Shown: positions 13,501-22,970, counted from the stretch's first letter. The stretch: DNA of 58,210 nucleotides from an uncultured Clostridia bacterium (GCA_945486035.1 CALYTB010000002.1:1-58210); one strand, 5' to 3'. The notes: a model not told the origin generated them from the letters alone. Translations and numbers: made by a program.

Positions 13501-15036
13501 TTACAGGGTATCTGCCGCCAGCTGCTCCACCCGGAGCAGACGGGAGTAGGACTGAGCGAAGGCGTTGAAGCCGTCCACATCCTCTTGCCGGGGGGCAAGG
13601 GTGGTGCTTTCCATGCCGGAGAACACCCGTTTGGCCAGGTAGTCCTCCAGGGTTTCACCGTCCTGACGGCGGAGCATATAGGCGGCCAGAAGGGCCATGC
13701 CGTAGGGTCCGCCTTCTCCGGCGGTTTTCATGCAGGTTACGCTGGCGTTGCAGGCGGCGGCCAGGAAGCGCTGGCCTACTTCCGGGGTCTTGAACAGGCC
13801 GCCGTGACCGGTGAGGCTGTCAATGGCAACATGCTCCCGGGCCAGAATATCCATGCCGATTTTCAGGGTGGCCATGGTGGAATAGAGGGTTGCCCGGAAG
13901 AAATTCGCCAGGGTAAAACGGCTGTCGGGACGGCGGACCACCATGGGGCGGCCCTGGTCCATGTGGGTTACTCCCTCGCCTGCCAGGTAGTTGCATACCA
14001 GCACACCGCCGCAATCCGGCTCGCCCTCCAGGGCCTTGCGGTAGAGGGCCGTATAGACCTCGCCGGTATCGGGCTTCGCGCCCAGAAGCTCGGCGGTCTC
14101 CTTCAGCAGCCCAACCCAGGCGTTGGAGTCGTTGGTGCAGTTGTTGCAGTGAACCATGGCCACATCCCGGCCTGTGGGGGTGGTGACAATATCAATCTCG
14201 GTGTGGACGGCTTCCATGGGCCGCTCCAGAACCACCATGGCGAAAATGGAGGTGCCCGCGGACACATTGCCCGTCCGGGGCGCAACGGCATTGGTGGCGG
14301 TCATGCCGGTACCCGCATCCCCCTCGGGGGGAGCAAAGGGGATGCCGGGCTTCAGCAGACTGCCCAGCAGCGCCGCACCGGAATCCGTCAGGTATCCGGC
14401 TTCCTGCCCGGCGGTGAGCACCTTGGGAAGAACGTCCCGCAGCTTCCAGGGGAGGTTCCTCTGAGAAATCAGTCGGTCAAATTGGCAGACCATCTGCTCG
14501 TTGTAATCGCTGGTCCGGCTGTCGATGGGGAACATACCGGAGGCATCCCCCACACCAAGGACATTGGCACCGGTGAGCATGTAGTGAACGTAGCCTGCCA
14601 GAGTGGTGATGTGGGCAATCTGAGGGACGTACGCTTCCCCGTTCAGAATGGCCTGGTACAGGTGGGCGATGCTCCAGCGCTGAGGAACGTTGAAACGGAA
14701 CAGCTCCGTCAACTCTTCCGCGGCGGGCCCGGTGATGGTATTCTGCCAGGTGCGGAAGGGGGTCAGAAGGTTCCAATCCCGGTCGAAGGCCAGAAGTCCA
14801 TGCATCATGGCACTGATGCCTATGGCTTCCACATTCTCGGGAGCCTGAATTCCGGAAACGGCAGAGCGCAGACCCTCCCAAACCTGGGTCAGGTCGTAGG
14901 TCCAGATTCCGTTTTCGTAGGAACTGGCCCAGGTATAGTCCCCGGAGGAGTGGGGGGCGTGGTCATTGCCAATGGTGACCGCCTTAATTCTTGTGGAGCC
15001 CAGTTCAATGCCTAAAGCCAATCCGTGCTGCGTCAT
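13501..15036 (-). CDS. FGGY-family sugar kinase, probable L-ribulokinase
   Basis: A 511-residue carbohydrate kinase. The N-terminal actin-like fold begins ALGIELGSTRIKAV, which is the phosphate-binding loop. The motifs ISAMMHGLLAFD and the C-terminal GHGGLFKTPEVGQRFLAAA and AGEGGPYGMALLAAY form the nucleotide site. Adjacent araD suggests that the substrate is L-ribulose; sequence alone would also permit xylulose. The start at 15036 has GCGAGGA upstream. The promoter at 15082-15111 overlaps the terminator of the LRR gene. No arabinose transporter or isomerase is in the window. Confidence 0.85.
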   Translation of the reverse strand: MTQHGLALGIELGSTRIKAVTIGNDHAPHSSGDYTWASSYENGIWTYDLTQVWEGLRSAVSGIQAPENVEAIGISAMMHGLLAFDRDWNLLTPFRTWQNTITGPAAEELTELFRFNVPQRWSIAHLYQAILNGEAYVPQIAHITTLAGYVHYMLTGANVLGVGDASGMFPIDSRTSDYNEQMVCQFDRLISQRNLPWKLRDVLPKVLTAGQEAGYLTDSGAALLGSLLKPGIPFAPPEGDAGTGMTATNAVAPRTGNVSAGTSIFAMVVLERPMEAVHTEIDIVTTPTGRDVAMVHCNNCTNDSNAWVGLLKETAELLGAKPDTGEVYTALYRKALEGEPDCGGVLVCNYLAGEGVTHMDQGRPMVVRRPDSRFTLANFFRATLYSTMATLKIGMDILAREHVAIDSLTGHGGLFKTPEVGQRFLAAACNASVTCMKTAGEGGPYGMALLAAYMLRRQDGETLEDYLAKRVFSGMESTTLAPRQEDVDGFNAFAQSYSRLLRVEQLAADTL

Positions 15037-15081
15037 ATTGCATTCCTCGCTTTCAAAAAGGTTTGGTACTTTCTGCCAACT

Positions 15082-15111
15082 ATCATATCTCAGTCAGGCG
15101 GGATTTGTCAA
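15082..15111 (-). promoter_or_regulatory. Promoter of the kinase-araD operon
   Basis: On the minus strand TTGACA (15106-15111) and TATGAT (15082-15087) are 18 bp apart. Confidence 0.65.
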
Positions 15112-15147
15112 GAAAAACAAAAACGCACCGCCGGGAAGGCGGTGCGT
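15110..15147 (-). terminator. Terminator of the LRR gene
   Basis: A 10-bp perfect stem ACGCACCGCC/GGCGGTGCGT is followed on the minus strand by TTTTTGTTTTT. Confidence 0.92.
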
Positions 15148-15155
15148 TGAGAGAA

Positions 15156-16871
15156 TCAGGTGGGGTCGTAGTTGACGATGATATTGTGCTCGGTGAGCTG
15201 GGACACTTCCTTGACTTCATTTCCGTAAACATTGACCTGAACCAGGTGGTAGCAGTCCGCAAGGGCGGTAACATCGGTGATCTGATTGTAGTCCATATAG
15301 ATATAGGAAATCTGCTCCAGCTGTGCCAGAGAGTCAATGCTTGTCAGGGAGTTATAGGCTCCGTCAATGACACGAAGCATGCAGCCTTCCTGCCATTCGG
15401 GCAGCTGCTCCACGGAGTTATAGGAAAAGTCCAGAATGTCCAGCTTGAGCATGTTGGATACCGCGGACAGATCCGTGAGGGAATTGTTGGAAACGCTGAG
15501 GTGGGTCAGCTCGGTGCAGGCGCTGAGGGGGGAGATGTCGGTGAGCTTGTTGTATTCCAGGGACAGGTATTCCAGCAGGTTGAGCTGATCCAGACCGCTT
15601 ACTTCCGTGATGGCGTTGCTGCCGGCCTCCAGCCAGGTGAGCTTCTGGCAGTCGGCAAGGGGGAACAGAGCCGTCAGGGAATTGAAGGACACATCCAGTT
15701 TTTCCAGGTTGCTGAGAGAGGACAGCGCTTCCAGGGAGGTAACGGCGTTCTGCTTCAGATTCAGTTCCGCCAAAGTGGAGATTCCGCTCAAGGGCTCCAG
15801 AGAACGGATGGTATTGTTGCTCAGATCCAGCCGGGTGAGGCTGCGTACTTCGGACAAATCCGCCACAGTGGAAAGACCGCAGTCGGCAAGGGTCAGATCC
15901 TTCAGCGTGGGAATCGAAGCGAGGACGGAAAGACTGGAGGAGGGGAAGCGGCTTCCGGAAAGGTCCAGCTTTTCCAGCCGTGTCAGGCCGGACAGGGCTT
16001 CCAGGTTCTCCAGCTGGTGGTTGGGAATGGTCAGATTGAGAAGATAAGGCATCAGGTGCAGATCCTCCAGAGATTTCACGGTCTCCGGCAGGGTGAATTC
16101 GGTGATGCCCCAAAGGTCGTTGGTGTATATGGTGTAGTCCGCATCCACGTTCAGCAGCTCCCGGACGTAGCTTTCCATGGCAGGCTCCATGAAAATGGCG
16201 GGCTCAATGACGCCTCCCACCGTGTAGCCCAGAATGGACAGAGGGCTTACCAGTCCGTTGTCCGCCACGCTGATGGCGTAGATGCTGGTTTCCCCGGAGG
16301 AGAGGGTGATGGGGTCACTGTAGGGCAAGTCATCTGTGGACGGGTATTCCCCATCGGTGGTGCAGAACAGGGTCCCGGAGGAGGAAGAGAGGCTCACGCT
16401 GATGTATTGCGCGTAAAAACCGGGGGCATAGTCCGCTGTAGGGGCGGAGGGCCGCAGGGCATCCAGCTGGGCTTTGATTTCGGGGTCGGCAATGTTGGAG
16501 AGCATATTGACGGCATCCAGCAGTTTGTCCTGCTCCACATAGGTTTTGCACAGGGCAATGTAAAGCTCAATGGTTGCGTCATCGTTGATGGCGTTGGAAA
16601 GGGTGTATTCCGCTTTTGTGTAATTGCCGTCGGCTTTGTACTGGTTTGCCAGCTCGATGGCCACATTCTCGTCCTGGTCGGAGAAATTATAGGCCAGGTG
16701 ATAGAACCAGGAGGACATTCTGGAATTGCCGTGCAGATCGTGAAAACGGGCCTGACTGATCAGAAAATCCCGGGTAAAATCCCGGTCATAGGAGAATAAA
16801 TACCAGCCCAGGCTGAACAGAATCACCGCAGCCAGAAGAACCGATACGATTATTCGGATTGCTTTTTTCAT
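15156..16871 (-). CDS. Membrane-anchored leucine-rich-repeat protein
   Basis: A 571-residue extracytoplasmic protein. Residues 1-6 are basic and about 7-27 form one membrane segment (IIVSVLLAAVILFSLGWYLF). A helical TPR-like part follows (about 45-135), then a CHB_HEX-type beta domain (TLFCTTDGEYPSTDDLPYSDPI). From about 265 to the end there are roughly a dozen 21-22-residue leucine-rich repeats of the internalin-like type (LxxLxLxxNxLTxLxxL). Such LRRs usually bind protein. There is no sortase or lipobox signal; the N-terminal helix is the anchor. The start at 16871 has GGAG upstream. It has its own promoter and terminator. The ligand is unknown. Confidence 0.87.
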   Translation of the reverse strand: MKKAIRIIVSVLLAAVILFSLGWYLFSYDRDFTRDFLISQARFHDLHGNSRMSSWFYHLAYNFSDQDENVAIELANQYKADGNYTKAEYTLSNAINDDATIELYIALCKTYVEQDKLLDAVNMLSNIADPEIKAQLDALRPSAPTADYAPGFYAQYISVSLSSSSGTLFCTTDGEYPSTDDLPYSDPITLSSGETSIYAISVADNGLVSPLSILGYTVGGVIEPAIFMEPAMESYVRELLNVDADYTIYTNDLWGITEFTLPETVKSLEDLHLMPYLLNLTIPNHQLENLEALSGLTRLEKLDLSGSRFPSSSLSVLASIPTLKDLTLADCGLSTVADLSEVRSLTRLDLSNNTIRSLEPLSGISTLAELNLKQNAVTSLEALSSLSNLEKLDVSFNSLTALFPLADCQKLTWLEAGSNAITEVSGLDQLNLLEYLSLEYNKLTDISPLSACTELTHLSVSNNSLTDLSAVSNMLKLDILDFSYNSVEQLPEWQEGCMLRVIDGAYNSLTSIDSLAQLEQISYIYMDYNQITDVTALADCYHLVQVNVYGNEVKEVSQLTEHNIIVNYDPT

Positions 16872-16906
16872 AGGAAAAGACTCCATTTCGCGAAAAATCT
16901 TTCTGG

Positions 16907-16935
16907 ATTATACAACAATTCCGGGAAAAAGTCAA
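16907..16935 (-). promoter_or_regulatory. LRR gene promoter
   Basis: On the minus strand TTGACT (16930-16935) and TATAAT (16907-16912) are 17 bp apart. Confidence 0.8.
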
Positions 16936-17090
16936 GGGAAGGCGGGTTCCGGCCAATTTTGGACGCAGCTGTTCCATTGTGGCTTCCTGTTTGGAACCGA
17001 AATCCTTCGGGTCAGCTGACAGTATAATCACGCCCGAGGAAAGAATGATTTCCCCGGGCGCTGCAGTTTTCGTTTTCGGGATGGAGGTGT

Positions 17091-17531
17091 TTATTCCTGA
17101 TCCAGCTTTTCACGGCGGTTCTTGTAAAGGGAAGCGCAGACGGTCAGGGAAACGAAGCACAGTACAAAGGTAATGATTGCGGGAATGGTTCCGATGAGCA
17201 GGTAGTCCAGCAGCTCTGTCTCGTTCTCACGGAACAGGAGCATGTCAAAGACTCCCACGGCCAGACCCGGCAGAATGCTGAAAAGTAAATTTGTTTTCAG
17301 ATTGGGCTTCAGGTTCCGACCCCAAATGCCATGACGGAGGCAGGAGACTATGGCATATACGCACAGTACCATAAAAACTACCCACTCGCCAAAAAGGGAA
17401 GAGAGGGCAACCCCCAGCAGCGCTTGAATCGCCATGGAAGCCAGAAGGCCCCAGAAGGCCAGCCAAAAGCCGTAATGTTCAATTTTCAGCAGGGCCTGCT
17501 CCTGCATTTCGTCCAGGTTTGATTTTTTCAT
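17091..17531 (-). CDS. Four-TM membrane protein of an HTH-coupled pair
   Basis: A 146-residue protein with four predicted membrane helices (about 22-45, 49-65, 80-100 and 113-135) and short basic loops. It is preceded by, and overlaps by 4 bp (ATGA), a small Cro-like HTH gene. This HTH plus small membrane protein pairing recurs in Firmicutes, where the membrane partner is usually uncharacterised. I do not recognise a specific function. A GC-rich hairpin at 17026-17061 may end the transcript. Confidence 0.78.
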   Translation of the reverse strand: MKKSNLDEMQEQALLKIEHYGFWLAFWGLLASMAIQALLGVALSSLFGEWVVFMVLCVYAIVSCLRHGIWGRNLKPNLKTNLLFSILPGLAVGVFDMLLFRENETELLDYLLIGTIPAIITFVLCFVSLTVCASLYKNRREKLDQE

Positions 17532-17734
17532 TGTTCATCATCCTCCCAAAATAATTCGTCCAATGTCTTTCCCAGCGCCCGGCAGATGGCCCGGCACAAA
17601 CGGATGGTGGGGTTATACTCCCCCTGTTCAATGGCGTTGATGGTTTGGCGGGATACGCCTACCGCATCGGCAAGCTGCTTCTGGGTCATGTCCCGGGCTG
17701 CCCGCGCTGATTTTACCGATAGGTTTTTGCTCAT
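17528..17734 (-). CDS. Small Cro/CI-type regulator (YozG-like)
   Basis: A 68-residue protein that is essentially one HTH domain: MTQKQLADAVGVSRQTINAIE, followed by YNPTIRLCRAICRALGKTLDELF. The start at 17734 has GAGGTGA upstream. The gene is cotranscribed with the 4-TM protein. It probably represses its own AT-rich promoter at 17758-17786. Confidence 0.9.
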   Translation of the reverse strand: MSKNLSVKSARAARDMTQKQLADAVGVSRQTINAIEQGEYNPTIRLCRAICRALGKTLDELFWEDDEQ

Positions 17735-17757
17735 GTTGTCACCTCGATTCTGAATGG

Positions 17758-17786
17758 AGTATAATATATAATTGATAGAAAGTCAA
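17758..17786 (-). promoter_or_regulatory. HTH/4-TM operon promoter
   Basis: On the minus strand TTGACT (17781-17786) and TATACT (17758-17763) are 17 bp apart in AT-rich DNA. Confidence 0.75.
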
Positions 17787-17872
17787 GTATATATTACATA
17801 AAGAATGAAATAATTATCATCATCCGGGATGGAGAAATGAATTCCGCGTGGATTGGGGTGAAGGGGAAGCGC

Positions 17873-18124
17873 GATAAATTGTTGTTTGGCGCTCTGTCTC
17901 CAAGTTTCCTGTCATTGCGAGACCAGTCCGCTTAAGTGGTCGTGGCAATCCCCCGGTTAGAGAGGAAATGTATCGACAATTGCCCTACAGGACGGGAAAT
18001 ACTGCGATTTTTGGTGGTAATCGCAACCTGGTTCCATTCATCGGGGGGATTGCCACGACCAGTGTGCGCTACTCTCTCGCAATGACAGGTAATCTGGAGC
18101 CAGCCCGATAAACAACAATTTATC
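17873..18124. repeat. MITE-like repeat, copy A (long class)
   Basis: 252 bp with perfect 15-bp terminal inverted repeats, GATAAATTGTTGTTT and AAACAACAATTTATC. Two inner pairs are nested inside: TGTCATTGCGA/TCGCAATGACA and GTGGCAATCCCCC/GGGGGATTGCCAC. It is inverted relative to copies E and F. No ORF of note. Confidence 0.88.
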
Positions 18125-18143
18125 GTTCCCGGCGGTGGGGACG

Positions 18144-18174
18144 AAAAACCTCCCCCGAAAAATTTCGGGGGAGG
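18144..18174 (-). terminator. tex terminator
   Basis: A 12-bp stem CCTCCCCCGAAA/TTTCGGGGGAGG with a 2-nt loop and TTTTT on the minus strand. Confidence 0.9.
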
Positions 18175-18182
18175 GAGCGGGA

Positions 18183-20312
18183 TTATTTGGTTGCCTGCTT
18201 CATGGACAGGCTGATGCGGTGGCGCTTTTCGTCTACGGAGAGGACAACCACCTTTACAATGTCGCCAACCTTGACCACCTCGCTGGGGTGGCGCAGGCGG
18301 CGGTTCGCAACTTCGGAAATATGGACAAGGCCGTCCTGATGGACGCCGATGTCCACGAACACGCCGAAGTCGATGACATTTCGGACGGTGCCAGTGAGCT
18401 CCATACCGGGTTTCAGGTCCTTCATTTCCAGCACGTCTTTCCGCAGGATGGGCTTGGGAAGCTCGTCCCGGGGGTCCCGGCCGGGCTTGCGAAGCTCCTT
18501 GGCGATGTCCAGCAGGGTGGGTTCACCCAGGGAAAGCTCCCCGGCGGCTTTGGAAATTCCATAGGCTTCCAGTTTATCGGGAAGATCCCGGGGATCGGTG
18601 CAGTTCAGGAGCTTCAGAAGGGACTTTACGGCGGCATAGGATTCCGGGTGGACACCGGTGTTGTCCAGCAGCTCCTTGCTTTCGGGAATCCGGAGGAAGC
18701 CCGCGCACTGTTCAAAGGCCTTGGGACCCAGCTTGGGTACCTTCTTCAGCTGGGAACGGCTGGTGAAGGGGCCGTTCTCCTCCCGGTAGGCAACGATGTT
18801 CTTGGCTGTGGCGGAGGTCAGACCGGAAACCTGCTCTAAGAGACTCCGGGAGGCGGTGTTGGCATCCACGCCCACGGAGTTGACACAGTCTTCCACCACC
18901 GCGCCCAGAGCGGCATCCAGCTCCTTCTGGGGGCAGTCGTGCTGATATTGTCCCACACCGATGGCTTTGGGATCGATTTTCACCAGCTCCGCCAGAGGGT
19001 CCTGGAGTCTGCGGGCGATAGATACCGCCGAGCGAAGATTCACATCGTACTCCGGGAATTCCTCGGCTGCCAGGGGAGAGGCGGAGTAGACGGAGGCACC
19101 GGCCTCGTTGACAATGGCGTAGGAGGCCTCGGGGAACCCGGACAGCAGCTCTACGGTCATGGCCTCGGTTTCCCGGGAGGCGGTGCCGTTACCGATGGCG
19201 ATGTGGCGGACGGAATGCCTGCGCATGAGACCGGATAGAACCGCAATGGCCTCCTGCTTTTTCTTCTCACTGAAGGTGGGATAGACTACGGAGGTGGCCA
19301 AGACCTTGCCGGTGGGGTCCACCACGGCCACCTTGCAGCCGTTGCGGTAGCCCGGGTCCAGGCCCATGGTCACAAAACCCTTCACTGGGGGCTGCATCAG
19401 CAGGGGCTTCAGATTCAGGGCAAAATTGTGAATGGCGCCTGAGTAGGCCCGGTCGGACAAGTCGTTTCGCACCTCCCGCTGGATGGAGGGGAAGATCAGC
19501 CGCTCGTAGGCATCCTCAGCGGCGGCGCGAACCACGGGGCATACATGGGCCGTGGGCTTGAGGGCGGCACGGCAGACCAGGGCGGCACCCTCGGAGCCGG
19601 GGAGGGCTACGGTTACCTTCAGGACCTCCTCCTTTTCGCCCCGGTTGATGGCCAGAATCTGGTGATCCAGCAGCCGGGAAATGGGTTGGGAGAAATCGTA
19701 ATAGAGCTTATACACTGTGTCCTGCTCCGGGTCCTCGGCCTTGCAGGTGAGGCTTCCTCTGCGCATGACCAGTTCCCGAAGGGCTTTGCGGATAGAGGCA
19801 TCGTCGGACAGGTTCTCCGCAATGATGTCGCTGGCACCCTGGAGGGCATCCTCCACGGTATTGACCTCCTTTTCCGGGTCCAGGTAGTTTTCCGCCAGCG
19901 CTCTGGGGTCGGCGCCCTCCTGGGCGAAGATGGCAGCGGCCAATGGGTCCAGACCCTTCTCCCGGGCGACGGTGGCCCGGGTGCGGCGCTTCTGCTTATA
20001 GGGCCGGTACAGGTCCTCCACCTCCGTCATGGTACAGGCGGCATCGATGGCGGCTTCAAGCTCAGCTGTGAGCTTTCCCTGATTTTCGATGGATTTCTTT
20101 ACCTCGTCCCTGCGGGTCTGAAGGTTGCGCAGATAGGTAAGGCGGGTTTCCAGGGTTCGAAGGGTGGTATCGTCCATGGAACCGTGGAGCTCCTTGCGGT
20201 AGCGGGCAATGAAGGGAATGGTGTTTCCCTCGTCGATGAGGGTGATGACATTTTCCACATATTCCGGCTTCTGATTCAGCTCCCGGGCCAAAATTTCAGA
20301 TATGGCAGACAT
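18183..20312 (-). CDS. tex: Tex-family RNA-binding protein
   Basis: A 709-residue cytoplasmic protein of the Tex/Spt6 family, which binds nucleic acid and affects transcription or RNA handling. Order of parts: helical N-terminus (NTIPFIARYRKELHGSMDD), a YqgF/RNase-H-like domain in the middle (GLDPGYRNGCKVAVVD), helix-hairpin-helix pairs (LTSATAKNIVAYREENGPFT) and a C-terminal S1 domain (ELTGTVRNVIDFGVFVDIGV). The length is normal. The start at 20312 has AAAAGGAG upstream. Confidence 0.95.
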   Translation of the reverse strand: MSAISEILARELNQKPEYVENVITLIDEGNTIPFIARYRKELHGSMDDTTLRTLETRLTYLRNLQTRRDEVKKSIENQGKLTAELEAAIDAACTMTEVEDLYRPYKQKRRTRATVAREKGLDPLAAAIFAQEGADPRALAENYLDPEKEVNTVEDALQGASDIIAENLSDDASIRKALRELVMRRGSLTCKAEDPEQDTVYKLYYDFSQPISRLLDHQILAINRGEKEEVLKVTVALPGSEGAALVCRAALKPTAHVCPVVRAAAEDAYERLIFPSIQREVRNDLSDRAYSGAIHNFALNLKPLLMQPPVKGFVTMGLDPGYRNGCKVAVVDPTGKVLATSVVYPTFSEKKKQEAIAVLSGLMRRHSVRHIAIGNGTASRETEAMTVELLSGFPEASYAIVNEAGASVYSASPLAAEEFPEYDVNLRSAVSIARRLQDPLAELVKIDPKAIGVGQYQHDCPQKELDAALGAVVEDCVNSVGVDANTASRSLLEQVSGLTSATAKNIVAYREENGPFTSRSQLKKVPKLGPKAFEQCAGFLRIPESKELLDNTGVHPESYAAVKSLLKLLNCTDPRDLPDKLEAYGISKAAGELSLGEPTLLDIAKELRKPGRDPRDELPKPILRKDVLEMKDLKPGMELTGTVRNVIDFGVFVDIGVHQDGLVHISEVANRRLRHPSEVVKVGDIVKVVVLSVDEKRHRISLSMKQATK

Positions 20313-20390
20313 AGTATCTCCTTTTCAAAACAGTATCGTCAGGTATCATAGCACAGTTTGCCCCAAAAGGGAAGGGAGAAATCATACAGG

Positions 20391-20427
20391 AAAATCCCCC
20401 GGCTCACGTTCCGGGTGAGTCGGGGGA
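20391..20427 (-). terminator. putP terminator
   Basis: A 13-bp stem, TCCCCCGGCTCAC/GTGAGTCGGGGGA with one GT pair, is followed by TTTT on the minus strand. Confidence 0.85.
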
Positions 20428-20433
20428 CGGTAT

Positions 20434-21894
20434 TTACGATTCATCGTTAGGCAGCGTATATGCGGCAAGGTCGAACATGGCTTCCACATCCTCTCCGGGT
20501 TTCTGGCCACAGAGGGAAATCAGCACCGCGGCGACAAGGCCCGCCGCAAAACCGGGAACGATTTCATAGATCCCGGTGCCGGACAGAAACACCAGCCACA
20601 GGATATCCATGCCGGCCCCCGCGATGATTCCTGCTGCGGCACCGGCAAAGGTCAGCCGCTTCCAGAACAGACTCAGTAGGATCACCGGGCCAAAGGCAGC
20701 TCCGAATACGCCCCAGGCGTTTTCCACAAGGCCCATGATGGTCCCGGAATTGGGGTTGGAGGCGATGAGCAGCGCTACCAGGGCGATGACCAGCACCACG
20801 ATTCTTGCGGCCCAAAGCATCTCCCGGTCGGAGGCCTTTTTCCGCAGAAGGGGTTTGTAGACATCGCTGGCGAAGGCGGAAGCGGAGGCCAGCAGCTGGC
20901 TGTCCGCGGTGGACATGGCCGCGGACAAAATGGCGGACAGAAGCAGGCCGGAAACCAGCGCGGGGAAGATCTTCCGAACCATGGTGATGAAAACGGTGGA
21001 GGAATCGGAGATTTCACCCAGGAAAATTCTGCCCACAACACCCGCAACGACGGACATGACCAGGATAATGACCGTCCAGGTGATTCCAATGACGCTGGAT
21101 TTGCGCAGCTCCTTTTCGGACTTGATGGACATAAAGCGAATGATGATATGGGGCATTCCGAAATAGCCAAGTCCCCAACCAAGGCCGGATACAATACCCT
21201 GCCAGGAGGTCGCAAAGCTGAAGTAGCCATCGGGAAGGGGAGCGGCCTGGCTCATGGAGCCGGAATTGATCAGCGACAGCGCGAAGATCGGCGCGATGAG
21301 CAGCGCTGCAAGCATCAGAAGCCCCTGGAAGAAATCTGTCCAGCAGACGGCGGAAAAGCCGCCCAGGAAAGTATAAGCCACGATGATGAAGGCGGCGATG
21401 TACATGGCCACGCCTGCATCGATGCCCATTACCGTATGGAACAGAGTTCCGCAGGCTTTGATGCTGGATGCCGCGTATATGGTGTAGGCAACCAGGAAAA
21501 TCAGAGCGCACAGAAGCTGTAGAAGCTTACTGCGGGAGAGAAAGCGATTGGTCAGGTATTGAGGGATGGTAATGGAGTCCTTGGCGACAATGGAAAATCT
21601 GCGCAGTCTGGGCGCCTCAAAAATCCAGCTGAGGGCATAGCCGATTGCAAGACCGATGGCGATCCAGGTTTGTCCCATGCCCGCCGCGTAAACCGAGGCG
21701 GGCAAGCCCATGAGAACCCATGCGCTCATATCCGAGGCCCCGGCGGACAGGGCGGAAACCCAGGCACCCATTTTCCGGCCGCCCAGAAAGTAGTCCTTCT
21801 CGCCGCCGCCCTTGGATTTCATGAAGAAGACCAGACCGATCCCCAGCATGAAAAGAAAATAGGCGATGAAAACCAACAGTTCCGTGTTAAACAT
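20434..21894 (-). CDS. putP: Sodium/proline symporter
   Basis: A 486-residue inner-membrane protein of the sodium:solute symporter family with about 13 membrane helices. The features are GGRKMGAWVSALSAGASDMSAWVLMGLPASVYAAG, characteristic of PutP, and SAILSAAMSTADSQLLASASAFASD with sodium-site Ser/Thr residues. Proline is the likely substrate, though related carriers take pantothenate or other solutes. CAAAGGAGAG precedes the start. It is divergent from a LysR regulator. Confidence 0.92.
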   Translation of the reverse strand: MFNTELLVFIAYFLFMLGIGLVFFMKSKGGGEKDYFLGGRKMGAWVSALSAGASDMSAWVLMGLPASVYAAGMGQTWIAIGLAIGYALSWIFEAPRLRRFSIVAKDSITIPQYLTNRFLSRSKLLQLLCALIFLVAYTIYAASSIKACGTLFHTVMGIDAGVAMYIAAFIIVAYTFLGGFSAVCWTDFFQGLLMLAALLIAPIFALSLINSGSMSQAAPLPDGYFSFATSWQGIVSGLGWGLGYFGMPHIIIRFMSIKSEKELRKSSVIGITWTVIILVMSVVAGVVGRIFLGEISDSSTVFITMVRKIFPALVSGLLLSAILSAAMSTADSQLLASASAFASDVYKPLLRKKASDREMLWAARIVVLVIALVALLIASNPNSGTIMGLVENAWGVFGAAFGPVILLSLFWKRLTFAGAAAGIIAGAGMDILWLVFLSGTGIYEIVPGFAAGLVAAVLISLCGQKPGEDVEAMFDLAAYTLPNDES

Positions 21895-21953
21895 AAGTCC
21901 CTCTCCTTTGCATGAAAATTAATCATGTAAGTATGCGGAATTGATATATCTAG

Positions 21954-21982
21954 ATTATACGTTGTTTCTTTTTCGGATGCAA
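21954..21982 (-). promoter_or_regulatory. putP promoter
   Basis: On the minus strand TTGCAT (21977-21982) and TATAAT (21954-21959) are 17 bp apart. Confidence 0.78.
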
Positions 21983-22016
21983 CCCCGATTTTCCGGCGGA
22001 GGGATAGAAAAAATGA

Positions 22017-22045
22017 TTGCAAAAGGAGTGTAAATCTGTTATAAT
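22017..22045 (+). promoter_or_regulatory. LysR gene promoter
   Basis: TTGCAA (22017-22022) and TATAAT (22040-22045) are 17 bp apart, only 35 bp from the putP -35. A regulator bound in the shared 200-bp gap could affect both genes. Confidence 0.8.
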
Positions 22046-22097
22046 ATACAAAAAGAGCAAGTTAACATGAATTATCTGCATGAATGGAGAGATTTTC

Positions 22098-22970
22098 GTG
22101 AGTATCAAACAATATGAGGCCTTTGTCAAAACCGCGGAGCTGGGCAGTCTGACCAGGGCTGCCGAGGCTCTGGATTCCACACAGTCCAGGATCAGCCATG
22201 TGCTCAGTGCCATGGAGGAGGAATACGGGTTCTGCCTGATGAAGCGGGGCAGAGGCGGAGTATCGCTTACGGAAGCGGGGGCGCTGCTCCTTCCGAAGAT
22301 GGAGGCGGTCCTTCGGCAGAACAGGGAAGTGGAGGCCCTGATCGCGGACATCCGCAACGCGGACACGGGTACGGTTCGATTGGGGGCCTTCACCAGCGTT
22401 GCGGTGCACTGGCTGCCGGGGATGATTCAGGCATTCCAGGCCCTCCATCCCCAGGTGGAGCTGAAGATGTTCAACGGGGACTATTATGACGTGGCCCAGT
22501 GGCTGCGGGACGGTACGGTGGACCTGGCGTTTGTGACCCTCCCGGAACCGGAGAATACCCGGGCAATCCGGCTGGCAGAGGATGAATTGATGGCGATTCT
22601 GCCCAAGGGGCATCCGCTTGCGGCGCAGGAAAGAATTGACGCGTCGAAACTGGGTAGGGAATCATTTATCAGCTTGCCCCAGAGTTCCGATCATGATATC
22701 CACCGGGCTCTGGACAAAGCGGGGATCACGCCGAATATCCGATATACCACCAAGGATGATTACGCGGTGATTGCCATGGTGGAGCGGGGGCTGGGGGTTT
22801 CCATTGTACCGGAACTGCTGGTTCGGGGAAGAGCCCAGAACGTGGAGCTGCGGGCGCTGGAACCCCGGGCAACCAGAACCATTGCGCTGGCCCTTCCCCA
22901 GGGCACGGTTTCCCCTGCAGTGGAGGCCTTCGCGGAGTGCGCCGTGGAATGGGTGAAGGAGAACGGATAA
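22098..22970 (+). CDS. LysR-family transcriptional regulator
   Basis: A 290-residue regulator. The N-terminal winged HTH is IKQYEAFVKTAELGSLTRAAEALDSTQSRISHVLSAME, and a periplasmic-binding-like effector domain begins near TVRLGAFTSVAVHWLPGM. The GTG at 22098 was preferred because GGAGAG lies 7 bp upstream; an ATG six codons earlier lacks a site. It is divergent from putP and may control it, with proline or a related compound as effector; this is inferred from position. Confidence 0.9.
   Translation: MSIKQYEAFVKTAELGSLTRAAEALDSTQSRISHVLSAMEEEYGFCLMKRGRGGVSLTEAGALLLPKMEAVLRQNREVEALIADIRNADTGTVRLGAFTSVAVHWLPGMIQAFQALHPQVELKMFNGDYYDVAQWLRDGTVDLAFVTLPEPENTRAIRLAEDELMAILPKGHPLAAQERIDASKLGRESFISLPQSSDHDIHRALDKAGITPNIRYTTKDDYAVIAMVERGLGVSIVPELLVRGRAQNVELRALEPRATRTIALALPQGTVSPAVEAFAECAVEWVKENG

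Noticed and set aside
12778..15015. A very long open frame on the plus strand opposite araD and the FGGY kinase
   Set aside because: Its translation is low-complexity (G-, V- and H-rich), it has no ribosome site, and both minus-strand genes show clear family motifs.
13501..15036. Calling the FGGY kinase a xylulokinase
   Set aside because: Adjacent araD favours L-ribulose; sequence alone cannot exclude xylulose, so the call is left at probable L-ribulokinase.
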